Shown: positions 5,710-11,820 of the stretch, piece after piece
Layout: each line of letters begins with the position of its first letter
How positions within the stretch are numbered: position 1 is the first letter of the stretch
The notes under the pieces: model-generated
Told to the model about the DNA's origin: nothing
What the model saw: the letters and a program-made list of their open reading frames with translations, nothing else
Databases searched by the model: none
Program-made: the position numbers and the translations under genes
Source: Actinomycetes bacterium
GTDB lineage: Bacteria; Actinomycetota; Actinomycetes; Actinomycetales; Cellulomonadaceae
Length of the DNA stretch: 11,820 nt
Assembly: GCA_023388235.1 (NCBI GenBank)
Contig: JAEWGQ010000389.1
Coordinates: 1-11,820 of the forward strand
Direction: 5' to 3'

Positions 5710-6482
5710 GCCGAGTCCTGCCGGGCCGTCAGCACGACGGGCCCGTCCTTGGTGATGGCGACGGTGTGCTCGGCGTGCGCCGCGAGCGACCCGTCGGCGG
5801 TGCGGATCGTCCAGCCGTCGGAGTCGATGACGTACTCATCGCCGCCGGCCATGAACCACGGCTCGATGGCGATGACCAGGCCCGGCTTGAGCCGCATGCC
5901 CGTGCCCGCGCGGCCCAGGTTCGCCACATGCGGGTCCTCGTGCATCGTGCGGCCCACACCATGACCGCCGAAGTCGGCGTTGATGCCGTACCCGGCGGCC
6001 CGGCCCACGGCGCCGATGGCCGCGGGGATGTCGCCCATCCGATTGCCGGGCCGCGCGGCGGCGATCCCGGCGGCCAGCGCACGCTCGGTGGTCTCGATGA
6101 GCTGGGTCGCGGCCGGGCTGGGCGTGCCAACCTGGAAGGTGATCGCGGAGTCCGCGACCCAGCCCTCGACCTGAGCGGCGAAGTCGATGCTCAGCACATC
6201 GCCGTCGACGAGCACGTAGTCCGACGGCAGCCCGTGCAGGGCGGCGTCGTTGACCGACGTGCACAGGACGCCCGGGTACGGGATGGCGCCGAACGACGGG
6301 TGGTAGCCGAGGTACACGGAGTGGGCGCCCGCCTCCTCGATGAGCCGGTGGGCGTGGGCGTCCAGGTCGCGCAGGCTCACCCCGACCTTCGCGACGTCGC
6401 GCAGCGAGGTGAGCACGCGGGCCACGAACTTGCCTGCGGGGCGCATCGCGGTGATCTCGGCGGGGGTCTTGAGCTGAGGCAT
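5697..6482 (-). CDS. map: Type I methionine aminopeptidase
   Basis: A 261-aa cytoplasmic metallo-aminopeptidase that removes the initiator methionine from nascent proteins with a small second residue. The five metal ligands of the pita-bread fold are all in place: Asp100 and Asp111 (SIDFAAQVEGWVADS), His174 (GGHGVG), Glu207 (AIEPWF) and Glu238 (AEHT). His83 (ALHGLP) and His181 (MHEDPHV) are the usual substrate-side histidines. Length agrees with type I enzymes without N-terminal extension. It stands alone, not in a secY-adk-map cluster, so it is probably an additional paralog. ATG at 6482 begins MPQLKTPAEI, a common start for the family; only a weak GGGAAGA precedes it. Upstream lies a long structured leader with a small ORF (6569-6827), which probably belongs to this transcript. 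Its 3' end overlaps the facing 78-aa gene by 13 bases. Confidence 0.95.
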   Translation of the reverse strand: MPQLKTPAEITAMRPAGKFVARVLTSLRDVAKVGVSLRDLDAHAHRLIEEAGAHSVYLGYHPSFGAIPYPGVLCTSVNDAALHGLPSDYVLVDGDVLSIDFAAQVEGWVADSAITFQVGTPSPAATQLIETTERALAAGIAAARPGNRMGDIPAAIGAVGRAAGYGINADFGGHGVGRTMHEDPHVANLGRAGTGMRLKPGLVIAIEPWFMAGGDEYVIDSDGWTIRTADGSLAAHAEHTVAITKDGPVVLTARQDSAQGR

Positions 6483-6568
6483 GCGTCCATCTTCCCGCCC
6501 CGCGCCGTGTGCGGGGGACCTTCCCGCCTGTGAACCGCGCCGAGGATGGGCGGCCGCCGGGCACGGAA

Positions 6569-6743
6569 CAGCCCGTGGGCTGGGCCCCTGACAGGGGCCC
6601 TGCCGCGAAGGACGAGGTCGCGGCTCCCACGGGCTGCGGTGACTGCCGGAGATTCGCTCGCCACCCTGCCGGTCGGACCGGCGGAGCGCCGAACGGATCG
6701 AGCAATCCGTCCGATGTGCTCGGGCGACTAGCGGACAGTCACC
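6569..6743 (-). ncRNA. Candidate structured 5' leader RNA of map
   Basis: Perfect inverted repeats nest without conflict. Domain A closes with GGTGACTG/CAGTCACC (6638-6645 with 6736-6743), extended by CCG/CGG across one bulged base, and encloses hairpins at 6668-6682 (GCCGGTC/GACCGGC) and 6693-6710 (ACGGAT/ATCCGT). Domain B closes with the 11-bp pair 6569-6579/6626-6636 and encloses 6582-6589/6593-6600 (8 bp, 3-nt loop) and 6602-6608/6618-6624 (7 bp, 9-nt loop), leaving only four unpaired junction bases: a compact three-way junction. The strand is assigned from the promoter, ribosome binding site and small ORF upstream and from map downstream. I recognise no named riboswitch class. Confidence 0.5.
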
Positions 6744-6766
6744 TCACGCGTCCGGAAAGACTTCAT
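6728..6766 (-). CDS. Candidate 12-aa leader peptide upstream of map
   Basis: The ORF encodes MKSFRTREVTVR and ends with TAG. It is preceded by AAGGAGGTGG, close to the full complement of the 16S rRNA tail, with 11 nt between AGGAGG and the ATG. A TACGGT -10 candidate would start the RNA about 25 nt before the ATG. The codons for residues 8-12 lie in the 5' arm of the following RNA domain, so a ribosome finishing this ORF would block that stem. Three of twelve residues are arginine. The length, position and overlap suit a regulatory leader peptide, but no homologous leader is recognised, and translation is inferred only from the ribosome binding site. Confidence 0.4.
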   Translation of the reverse strand: MKSFRTREVTVR

Positions 6767-6774
6767 GTCTCGGA

Positions 6775-6784
6775 CCACCTCCTT
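6775..6784 (-). promoter_or_regulatory. Very strong ribosome binding site before the 12-aa ORF
   Basis: AAGGAGGTGG (reading 6784 to 6775), continuing into TCC, differs at a single base from the complement of the conserved 16S rRNA 3' tail over 13 bases. It is the strongest Shine-Dalgarno sequence seen in the window, yet the only start codon within reach is that of the 12-codon ORF. Confidence 0.55.
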
Positions 6785-6797
6785 CCCGTGTGCCTCG

Positions 6798-6827
6798 ACC
6801 GTACGTCCGCTCCGAGCGGGTGGTCCA
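6798..6827 (-). promoter_or_regulatory. Promoter candidate for the map leader
   Basis: TGGACC (6827-6822) and TACGGT (6803-6798) are 18 bp apart on the minus strand. TACGGT is the same hexamer as the -10 box of the MOSC gene. Transcription would start near 6791, leaving room for the strong ribosome binding site and the small ORF, with about 310 nt of leader before map. Confidence 0.4.
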
Positions 6828-6890
6828 CGGTTTTTCGCCCAGGGCGTGCGGCGCCGGAACAACCCGGGCGCCGGCCCGGTTGCGGCGGTC

Positions 6891-7526
6891 ATGACCACGA
6901 TCGGATTCATCGGCTCCGGCCACATCGGCGGCACCCTCGCGCGGCTCGCCGTCGAGCACGGCCAGGCGGCCGTCGTCAGCAACTCGCGCGGCCCGCACAC
7001 CCTGGTGGACCTGGTGGCGGAGCTCGGGGACGGCGCCCGCGCCGCGACCGCGCAGGAGGCGGCCGCCGACGGCGACGTCGTCGTCGTGAGCGTGCCGTTC
7101 GGCGCCTACCGCGACGTCCCCGCCGCCCCGCTGGCGGGCAAGGTCGTCATCGACACCAACAACTACTACTGGGAGCGCGACGGCCACGTCGCCGAGATCG
7201 ACGAGGGCGCCACCACGAGCGCCGAGCTGCTGGCCGGGCACCTCGCCGGCGCCCGGGTCGTCAAGGCGTTCAACCACATCACCTCGGCCGACCTCGGCTC
7301 CCGCGGCACCCCCGCCGGCACCCCGGGTCGCCGCGCGCTCGCGATCGCGGGCGACGACGCGGAGGCGAAGGCCGTCGTCGCGGGCCTCATCGACCGCTGG
7401 GGCTTCGACGTCGTCGACGCCGGCCCGCTCGCGGAGGGCTGGCGCTTCCAGCGGGACACGCCCGCGTACGGGCCGGACCTCGACGCGGACGGCCTGCGGG
7501 AGGCGCTGGCGCGCGCCACGCGCTGA
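6891..7526 (+). CDS. NADPH-dependent F420 reductase-like dinucleotide-binding oxidoreductase
   Basis: A 211-aa single-domain Rossmann protein of the F420-oxidoreductase (Pfam F420_oxidored) group. MTTIGFIGSGHIGGTLARL at residues 1-19 contains the GxGxxG loop, SNSRGP at 30-35 is the usual NADP-phosphate recognition segment (Ser, Arg), VVSVPFGAY and the IDTNNYYWERDG segment are typical of the actinobacterial members, and VVKAFNHI follows. Such proteins transfer hydride between NADP and coenzyme F420 or act on small substrates; F420 dependence cannot be shown from one domain. Start: the ATG at 6891 directly begins the first beta strand; the frame extends 126 bases upstream, but that part is arginine- and proline-rich and unlike the family. 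No ribosome binding site or -10 box is evident. It converges on the ABC permease gene across a terminator palindrome. Confidence 0.88.
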   Translation: MTTIGFIGSGHIGGTLARLAVEHGQAAVVSNSRGPHTLVDLVAELGDGARAATAQEAAADGDVVVVSVPFGAYRDVPAAPLAGKVVIDTNNYYWERDGHVAEIDEGATTSAELLAGHLAGARVVKAFNHITSADLGSRGTPAGTPGRRALAIAGDDAEAKAVVAGLIDRWGFDVVDAGPLAEGWRFQRDTPAYGPDLDADGLREALARATR

Positions 7527-7545
7527 GCGCACCGCCGCACGCACG

Positions 7546-7581
7546 CGACGGCCCCCGACCTGCGCAGGTCGGGGGCCGTCG
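7546..7581. terminator. Bidirectional hairpin terminator, 36-bp perfect palindrome
   Basis: Two 18-base arms (7546-7563 and 7564-7581) are exact reverse complements with no spacer, centred on TGCGCA. It lies between the convergent ends of the oxidoreductase (7526) and the permease gene (7594). There is no T run, as is usual for actinobacterial hairpin terminators. Confidence 0.85.
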
Positions 7582-7593
7582 TGCGTCGCGGGG

Positions 7594-9504
7594 TCAGCCC
7601 ACCGCGACCCGGGTGGCCGTGGTGGCGCGCCCCGCGGCCAGCACCGGCAGCACCGCGCCGACGAGCACCACCACCGCCACGAGCGGCAGCACCAGGCCCA
7701 GGTCGACCGTGGGGACCGGCGTGCCCAGCAGCCCGACGTGCAGGCCGAGCACCGCCGGGACCGCGCACAGCACGCCGACCACCAGGGCCGTGCCCGCCAC
7801 GACGGCGGACTCCACCGCCACCATCCGGCGCAGCTGCCGCCGGGTGGCCCCGGTGCGGTGCAGCAGCGCGAACTCCGGGCGCCGGGTGCCGACCAGCCCG
7901 ACGACCGCGCTCGCGGCGGCCACGGCGAGGAACGCCAGCAGCGCGAGCAGCAGCGTCATCGACAGCCCCCGCTCCCCGGCGGCGGCACCGCGCACGGCGT
8001 CGGCGTACGCGCCGGGCCCGGTCGGGGCGAGGCCCGCGGCGACCAGGGCGTCCCGCACGGCGGGGCGGTCGCCCGGGTCGGTGACGCGCACCAGCAGCGT
8101 CGGGTCCGCGGCGGGGGACCCGGGCAGGGCGTCCGGGCCGACCAGGTAGTCGCCCAGCCCGAGGCCGCGCTCGAACAGGGCCACGACGGTGAACGTCATC
8201 TCCTCGCCGTCGACGCGCACCAGCACGGGGTCACCCAGCCCGGCCCCGCCGGTGAGGGCGGTGTCGCGGGCGACGGCGATCGTGCGGTCCCCGGCCAGGT
8301 CGGCCAGCGAGCCCTTGGTCACGCCCGGGTCGAGCAGGTCGCCGTCCGGCACCGTGCGCAGGCCGGCCGCCTCCCAGTCCAGGTCGTCGAGGAACGCCGG
8401 GGTCTCCGGGTCGGGCGCCTCCAGGCGGACCTGCGCGGGGTGGACCTGCGTCACGCCCGCCGCGGCGACGCCCGGCACGTCCGCGAGGTCCGGCGCCGCG
8501 GCCGGGTCGCCGCCGGGCAGCGGGGCCACGAGGTCGGCCGCCAGGCTCTGCCGGACCTGCTGCTCGGTGGCCGCGACCAGCGCCCCGTCCGCCCCGGACT
8601 GCACGACGCCGAGGGCGAGCAGCAGCGCGAGCGGGACGACGGCGCCGGTCAGCCGGCGCGAGAACCCGCGGGCGTTGGCGAACGCGAGCACCAGGACGCC
8701 GCGCGGACGCCCGGCGGTCGCGTCGAGGGCGCGCTGCGCCACCGCCCGGACCAGCACCGGCCCCGCGAGCGCCGCGGCGACCAGCAGCAGGATCGCCGAG
8801 GTCGCCGCCCCCGCGGCCCCGAGGACCCCGGGCAGCACCAGCGGCAGCCCGGCGACGGCCAGCCCGGCCGCCGCGAGCACCAGCGCGGTCAGCCGGCGCG
8901 CGCGGGAGATCCCGACGGGCTCGGCGGCCGAGCGCTGCACGGCGGCGGACGGGCTCATCCGCGCGCTCTCCCGGCCGGCCAGGCGGGCGCCCAGGAGCGC
9001 CGTCGGCACGAGCAGGGCGAGCGTGCCGAGCACCGGCCACGGGCTCAGCGGCGCCTCGAGGTCCTGCCCGACCACGCCGGACGCGGCCAGGACCGGGCGC
9101 AGCAGCGGCGCGAGCAGCAGCCCCGGCACGATGCCGAGGGGCGCGGCCAGCGCGAACACCAGCAGCACCTCGGCGGTGACGAGCCGGCGCACCTGCGCGG
9201 TGGTGGCGCCGACCGCGCGGAGCAGCGCGAACTCCCGGGCCCGCGGCCGCAGCGCGCCAGCGAACGTGGAGCCCACGACCAGCAGCACGATCAGCACGGC
9301 CGTCCCGGCGAACGAGGACGCCACGGTCAGCAGCATCCCGTCCCCGGGGTCGTCGGAGCCGGCCTGCAGGCGCGCCCCGGCCTCGATCCACACCCCCGTC
9401 ACGGTGAGCAGCGCCGCCGCGAGCGCCACGACCACGGCGCTGCCGGCCATGCTGCCGCGGTGCACGCGCACCGCCCGGCGGGCGGACGTCCACACGGCGC
9501 TCAC
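7594..9504 (-). CDS. FtsX-like ABC transporter permease
   Basis: A 636-aa membrane protein with two FtsX cores. The first hydrophobic segment is at about 21-40; core one covers about 61-175, with REFALLRAVGATTAQVRRL (90-108) on the cytoplasmic side; middle membrane segments lie at about 205-255 and 285-302; a large outside domain spans about 303-512; core two runs from about 515 to 625, with EFALLHRTGATRRQLRRM (544-561) mirroring the first. The paired E-F-A-L-L-x-x-x-G-A-T motifs suggest internal duplication and are where FtsX/MacB-type permeases meet their ATPase. It should work with the ATPase encoded just upstream to export a compound or to drive a mechanical change at the cell envelope. 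The start GTG at 9504 overlaps the ATPase stop as GTGA. The protein is very rich in Ala, Val and Leu. The first outside loop (40-60) is short, so this is not a classic MacB. Confidence 0.92.
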   Translation of the reverse strand: MSAVWTSARRAVRVHRGSMAGSAVVVALAAALLTVTGVWIEAGARLQAGSDDPGDGMLLTVASSFAGTAVLIVLLVVGSTFAGALRPRAREFALLRAVGATTAQVRRLVTAEVLLVFALAAPLGIVPGLLLAPLLRPVLAASGVVGQDLEAPLSPWPVLGTLALLVPTALLGARLAGRESARMSPSAAVQRSAAEPVGISRARRLTALVLAAAGLAVAGLPLVLPGVLGAAGAATSAILLLVAAALAGPVLVRAVAQRALDATAGRPRGVLVLAFANARGFSRRLTGAVVPLALLLALGVVQSGADGALVAATEQQVRQSLAADLVAPLPGGDPAAAPDLADVPGVAAAGVTQVHPAQVRLEAPDPETPAFLDDLDWEAAGLRTVPDGDLLDPGVTKGSLADLAGDRTIAVARDTALTGGAGLGDPVLVRVDGEEMTFTVVALFERGLGLGDYLVGPDALPGSPAADPTLLVRVTDPGDRPAVRDALVAAGLAPTGPGAYADAVRGAAAGERGLSMTLLLALLAFLAVAAASAVVGLVGTRRPEFALLHRTGATRRQLRRMVAVESAVVAGTALVVGVLCAVPAVLGLHVGLLGTPVPTVDLGLVLPLVAVVVLVGAVLPVLAAGRATTATRVAVG

Positions 9505-10268
9505 CGGCCCAGCTCGATCATCCGGGCGGTGACGCTCTCGGGCGTCGGCGCGTCGAGGTGCCCGGCCAGCCGGCCGTCGGCGAGGAACACCACGCGGTCG
9601 GCGGCGGCCGCGACCCGGGCGTCGTGCGTGACCAGCACGAGGGTCTGCTCCAGCGTGGCGGCGGCCTCCCGCAGCACGCCGAGCACCTGGGCGCCGGTGT
9701 GCGAGTCGAGGGCGCCGGTCGGCTCGTCCGCGAAGACGACCGCGGGGCGCGTGATGAGGGCCCGCGCGATGGCGACCCGCTGCGCCTGGCCGCCGGACAG
9801 CTCGCCGGGGAGCCTGTCCGCCATGCCCTCGATCCCGACCGCGGCCATGAGGTAGCGGCGCAGGTGCGGGTCGGCCTCGCGGCCGGCGAGCAGCAGGGGC
9901 AGGGCGACGTTCTCGGCCACGGTCAGGTGGCCGACGAGGTTGTACGACTGGAACACGAAGCCGATCCGGTCGCGGCGCAGCCGCGTGACGGCGTCGGGCG
10001 CCAGGGCGGTGAGGTCGGCCCCGCCGACGACGACGCGGCCGGAGGTCGGCCGGTCCAGCCCGGCGGCGCAGTTCAGCAGCGTGGACTTGCCCGAGCCGGA
10101 CGGGCCCATCACCGCGGTGAACGAGCCGGGCGGGAGGGCGAGCGTCACGCCGGCGAGGGCGTGCACGGTGCCCGCGCCGTTGGGGTACGCCCGGCGGACG
10201 TCCTCGAGCAGCACGGCGGGCCCGACGGCCGCGGCGGGCGCCGGGTGGGCCGGTGTGGTGGCGGTCAT
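9501..10268 (-). CDS. ABC transporter ATP-binding protein (MacB/LolD type)
   Basis: A 255-aa cytoplasmic ATPase with a complete motif set: Walker A GPSGSGKS (55-62, Lys61), Q-loop FQSYNL (106-111, Gln107), signature LSGGQ (157-161), Walker B VVFADE (177-182, catalytic Glu182), D-loop GALDSH, and the switch His215 in VTHD. The order and the short insertions match ATPases that pair with FtsX/MacB-type permeases. The first 16 residues are an Ala/Pro-rich tail ahead of the domain. The start ATG at 10268 has GAGGAG six bases upstream. The stop overlaps the permease start by 4 nt (GTGA), so the two are probably co-translated as one transporter. A two-component system lies upstream on the same strand and probably regulates it; the substrate is unknown, antimicrobial peptide or drug export being a reasonable guess. 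Confidence 0.95.
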   Translation of the reverse strand: MTATTPAHPAPAAAVGPAVLLEDVRRAYPNGAGTVHALAGVTLALPPGSFTAVMGPSGSGKSTLLNCAAGLDRPTSGRVVVGGADLTALAPDAVTRLRRDRIGFVFQSYNLVGHLTVAENVALPLLLAGREADPHLRRYLMAAVGIEGMADRLPGELSGGQAQRVAIARALITRPAVVFADEPTGALDSHTGAQVLGVLREAAATLEQTLVLVTHDARVAAAADRVVFLADGRLAGHLDAPTPESVTARMIELGR

Positions 10269-10397
10269 GGCGGTCTCCTCTGCGTGGGCAGCGAGGGGGA
10301 TCTCGCTGTCTCCGACGCTAGGAACCGGCGGGGGGTGGCCTCCAGCGGCCCGCGACGGAACCCTGCCGCCTGCATCCTCCGATGGAGGCGGTCGGTC
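10269..10397 (-). promoter_or_regulatory. Promoter region of the ABC transporter operon
   Basis: This 129-bp gap between the response regulator stop and the ATPase start carries TAGCGT (10320-10315) as the -10 candidate, about 47 bp before the ATG, with GAGGAG (10280-10275) as ribosome binding site. The -35 is unclear. A hairpin CCTCC-gat-GGAGG (10376-10388) next to the regulator stop could be a weak terminator or an operator arm. The position makes it the expected target of the response regulator encoded upstream. Confidence 0.45.
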
Positions 10398-11069
10398 TCA
10401 GGGCTGGTCGGGGACGGTGACGACGCGGTTCTGGTACGCCCAGACGGCCGCCTGCAGCCGCGACCGCACGCCGAGCTTCGGCATCATCCGCGCCAGGTGC
10501 GACTTCACCGTGGACACCTCGACGACGAGCTCGGCGGCGATCTCCTCGTTCGACATCCCCTGCGCGAGCAGCACGAGGATGTCCCGCTCGCGGGCGGTCA
10601 GGACCTCGGTGCCCCGCTCGAGGGTCACCGGCCGCAGCTGCCGCCGGGACGCGAGCTCGCGGATGACGCGGTGGGTGAGCGCCTGGTCGAGCGTGCCGAG
10701 CCCGGCCGCGACCTGCCGCACGGCGTGCACGATCGTGTCCGGGTCGGCGTCCTTGAGCAGGAACCCGGACGCGCCCGCCTCCAGCGCCCCGAACACGTAC
10801 TCGTCGAGGTCGAACGTCGTCAGCACGAGGACGGGCACCGCGGGGTCGGCGCCCGGGCCGCAGAGCTCGCGGGCCACGCTGATGCCGTCCCGCCCGGGCA
10901 TCCGGATGTCCAGGCACACCACGTCCGGGGTGGTGCTGCGGGCCAGCGCGACGGCCTCGTCCCCGTCCCGCGCGGCGCCCACCACCTCGATGTCGGGCTC
11001 GGCCGCGAGCAGCGCGGACAGCCCCGCCCGCACCAGCGGCTGGTCGTCCGCGATCAGCACCCGGATCAC
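10398..11069 (-). CDS. NarL/FixJ-family response regulator
   Basis: A 223-aa DNA-binding response regulator. The receiver domain (about 1-120) has the acidic pair Asp8/Asp9, the phosphoacceptor Asp54 in CLDIRMPG, Thr84 in VLTTFD and Lys106 in LLKDA, so it should be phosphorylated normally. The LuxR-type HTH occupies about 153-212, with LTARERDILVLLAQG and SNEEIAAELVVEVSTVKSH as the helices that bind DNA. The GTG start at 11069 overlaps the kinase stop by 4 nt (GTGA), which marks them as a cognate pair. Immediately downstream lies the ABC transporter operon on the same strand, the most likely regulon member. Length and domain order are standard. Confidence 0.95.
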   Translation of the reverse strand: MIRVLIADDQPLVRAGLSALLAAEPDIEVVGAARDGDEAVALARSTTPDVVCLDIRMPGRDGISVARELCGPGADPAVPVLVLTTFDLDEYVFGALEAGASGFLLKDADPDTIVHAVRQVAAGLGTLDQALTHRVIRELASRRQLRPVTLERGTEVLTARERDILVLLAQGMSNEEIAAELVVEVSTVKSHLARMMPKLGVRSRLQAAVWAYQNRVVTVPDQP

Positions 11070-11820
11070 CCGGCACCCCCGTCCTCGCCCGTCCGGTCGC
11101 GCGGGATGCGCAGCCGCACCTGCCAGCCGCCGTCGGGCGTCGGCCCGTGCGCGAGCTCCGCGCCCACCAGGGCCGCCCGCTCGGCCATGCCCCGCAGACC
11201 GTAGCCGCCCGACGGCACGGGCGCGGGCGTCCCGTCCGGCGCGCCGTTGCGGACCGTGAGGACGAGGGCGTCCGGTGCGCGGTCGTCCACCGTGACGCGG
11301 CAGGCCGCGCCGGGGGCGTGCGCGCGGGCGTTGCTCAGGGCCTCCTGCACCATCCGGTAGCCGGTGAGCTGCGCCAGCGGCCCCACCCCGGCGGCGGGCG
11401 GGTCGGCTCCGGCCAGCACCTCGAGCGTCGCGCCCGACCCGTGGGCCCGGACCAGCTCGGGCACCGCGGCGATGCTCAGCGCGGAGATCTCCTCGTCGTC
11501 CCCCTCGCGCAGCAGCCCGACCAGGCGGCGCAGGTCCCCGAGCACCACGAGGCTCTGGTCGCGCACCGCGTGCAGGCCGCTGCGCGCCGCCTCCGGGTCG
11601 GTGCCGATCTGCCGGTCGATCGCCGAGGCCATCAGCGCGATGCCGGACAGGTGGTGCGCCGCGATGTCGTGCAGCTCGCGCGCCATCGCCGTGCGCTGCC
11701 GGGCGAGCGCGGCCTGCACCTGCGCCTCGTGCTCCCGCTCCAGCGCGCGCAGCTCGCCGGCCTGCGCGTCGCGCACCGCCCGCCGGGCCGCGACGACCCG
11801 GGCCGGGACGAGTCCCAGGG
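11066..11820 (-). CDS. Sensor histidine kinase, C-terminal part (cut by window edge)
   Basis: The 250 visible residues contain the HisKA_3 dimerisation and phosphoacceptor helix and the ATPase domain of a NarX/DesK-type kinase. The phosphorylated histidine is in ARELHDIAAHHLSG (His about residue 50 of the visible part), preceded by a charged coiled segment rich in Glu, Arg and Gln. The N-box is MVQEALSNARAHAPGA (Asn near 163) and the glycine box is GGYGLRGMAER (204-214); the expected D-box is reduced to VRNGAP, which is common in this actinobacterial group. The membrane sensor lies beyond the window; the frame is open to 11820, so the internal GTG at 11776 is not the start. It should phosphorylate the overlapping response regulator. 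The sensed signal cannot be read. Confidence 0.93.
   Translation of the reverse strand, partial: LGLVPARVVAARRAVRDAQAGELRALEREHEAQVQAALARQRTAMARELHDIAAHHLSGIALMASAIDRQIGTDPEAARSGLHAVRDQSLVVLGDLRRLVGLLREGDDEEISALSIAAVPELVRAHGSGATLEVLAGADPPAAGVGPLAQLTGYRMVQEALSNARAHAPGAACRVTVDDRAPDALVLTVRNGAPDGTPAPVPSGGYGLRGMAERAALVGAELAHGPTPDGGWQVRLRIPRDRTGEDGGAG

Larger units (their letters stand above)
6483..6890. other. 408-bp intergenic region between map and the F420/NADP oxidoreductase
   Basis: This gap holds no ordinary gene. From right to left it carries a minus-strand promoter candidate (6798-6827), a strong ribosome binding site (6775-6784), a 12-codon ORF (6728-6766) and nested inverted repeats (6569-6743). 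The 86 bases 6483-6568 next to map show no further strong structure. A T5 run at 6831-6835 follows short inverted repeats on the plus strand and could end a plus-strand RNA, but that is weaker than the minus-strand reading. The plus-strand gene at 6891 has no clear promoter or ribosome binding site in 6836-6890. Confidence 0.6.

Noticed and set aside
6771..6790. Plus-strand similarity to the 3' end of 16S rRNA (anti-Shine-Dalgarno-like CACCTCCTT)
   Set aside because: No other 16S sequence surrounds it; it is the complement of a strong ribosome binding site on the minus strand, which explains it better.
6540..6835. A plus-strand small RNA ending at the T5 run 6831-6835
   Set aside because: The repeats would fold on either strand and CCGTG/CACGG stands just before the T run, but no promoter is seen upstream on the plus strand, whereas promoter, RBS and ORF agree on the minus strand. 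Not fully excluded.
6765..6890. Upstream start (42 extra residues) for the F420/NADP oxidoreductase
   Set aside because: The extra part is unlike the family and the Rossmann strand begins right at the ATG at 6891.
7738..11259. Very long plus-strand open frames opposite the ABC transporter and two-component genes
   Set aside because: They are shadows of strongly biased codons; the minus strand carries complete ABC, FtsX, receiver and kinase motifs.

Overview
The window is very GC-rich (a hand count of 7021-7080 gives 85% G+C), uses GTG starts often, packs genes with GTGA overlaps, and shows TANNNT -10 boxes placed for leaderless transcripts. All of this fits a high-GC actinobacterium; the gene content would suit Micrococcales such as the Cellulomonas group, but that narrower placement is inference. 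No rRNA, tRNA, CRISPR array, transposase or phage gene is visible.

Layout. Positions 1-257 (minus) hold the N-terminal part of a lactate/malate dehydrogenase-family protein, divergent from a MOSC-domain protein (327-884, plus). A compact minus-strand cassette follows (2356 to 959): a small secreted two-cysteine protein and two lipoproteins, with a 4-nt gap and then a TAATG overlap, driven by a promoter that carries a perfect 7-bp dyad. This block is clearly less GC-rich than its surroundings (56% by hand count of 2041-2340) and looks acquired. Next come a class I aminotransferase (2612-3778, minus), a low-molecular-weight protein tyrosine phosphatase (3869-4399, minus), a divergent NmrA/QorB-like NAD(P)-binding protein (4511-5392, plus), a 78-aa unknown (5473-5709, plus) and a stand-alone type I methionine aminopeptidase (map, 5697-6482, minus).

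The 408 bp between map and the next gene (6483-6890) is the most striking non-coding part. On the minus strand, reading toward map, it has a promoter-like -35/-10 pair, an almost complete complement to the 16S rRNA tail, a 12-codon ORF, and then nested perfect inverted repeats that can fold into a closed multi-hairpin domain and a three-way junction. The ORF's last codons lie in one arm of the first domain. This reads as a leader-peptide-controlled or otherwise regulated structured 5' leader for map, not one I recognise.

The right half contains an F420/NADP-type dinucleotide-binding oxidoreductase (6891-7526, plus), a 36-bp perfect palindrome acting as terminator between convergent genes, and a minus-strand module: histidine kinase (cut by the window end), NarL-type response regulator, ABC ATPase and FtsX-like permease. 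Kinase/regulator and ATPase/permease each overlap by GTGA; a 129-bp promoter region separates the pairs. The two-component system probably controls the transporter.

Two items deserve most attention: the structured leader with its small ORF before map, and the three-gene secreted/lipoprotein cassette.
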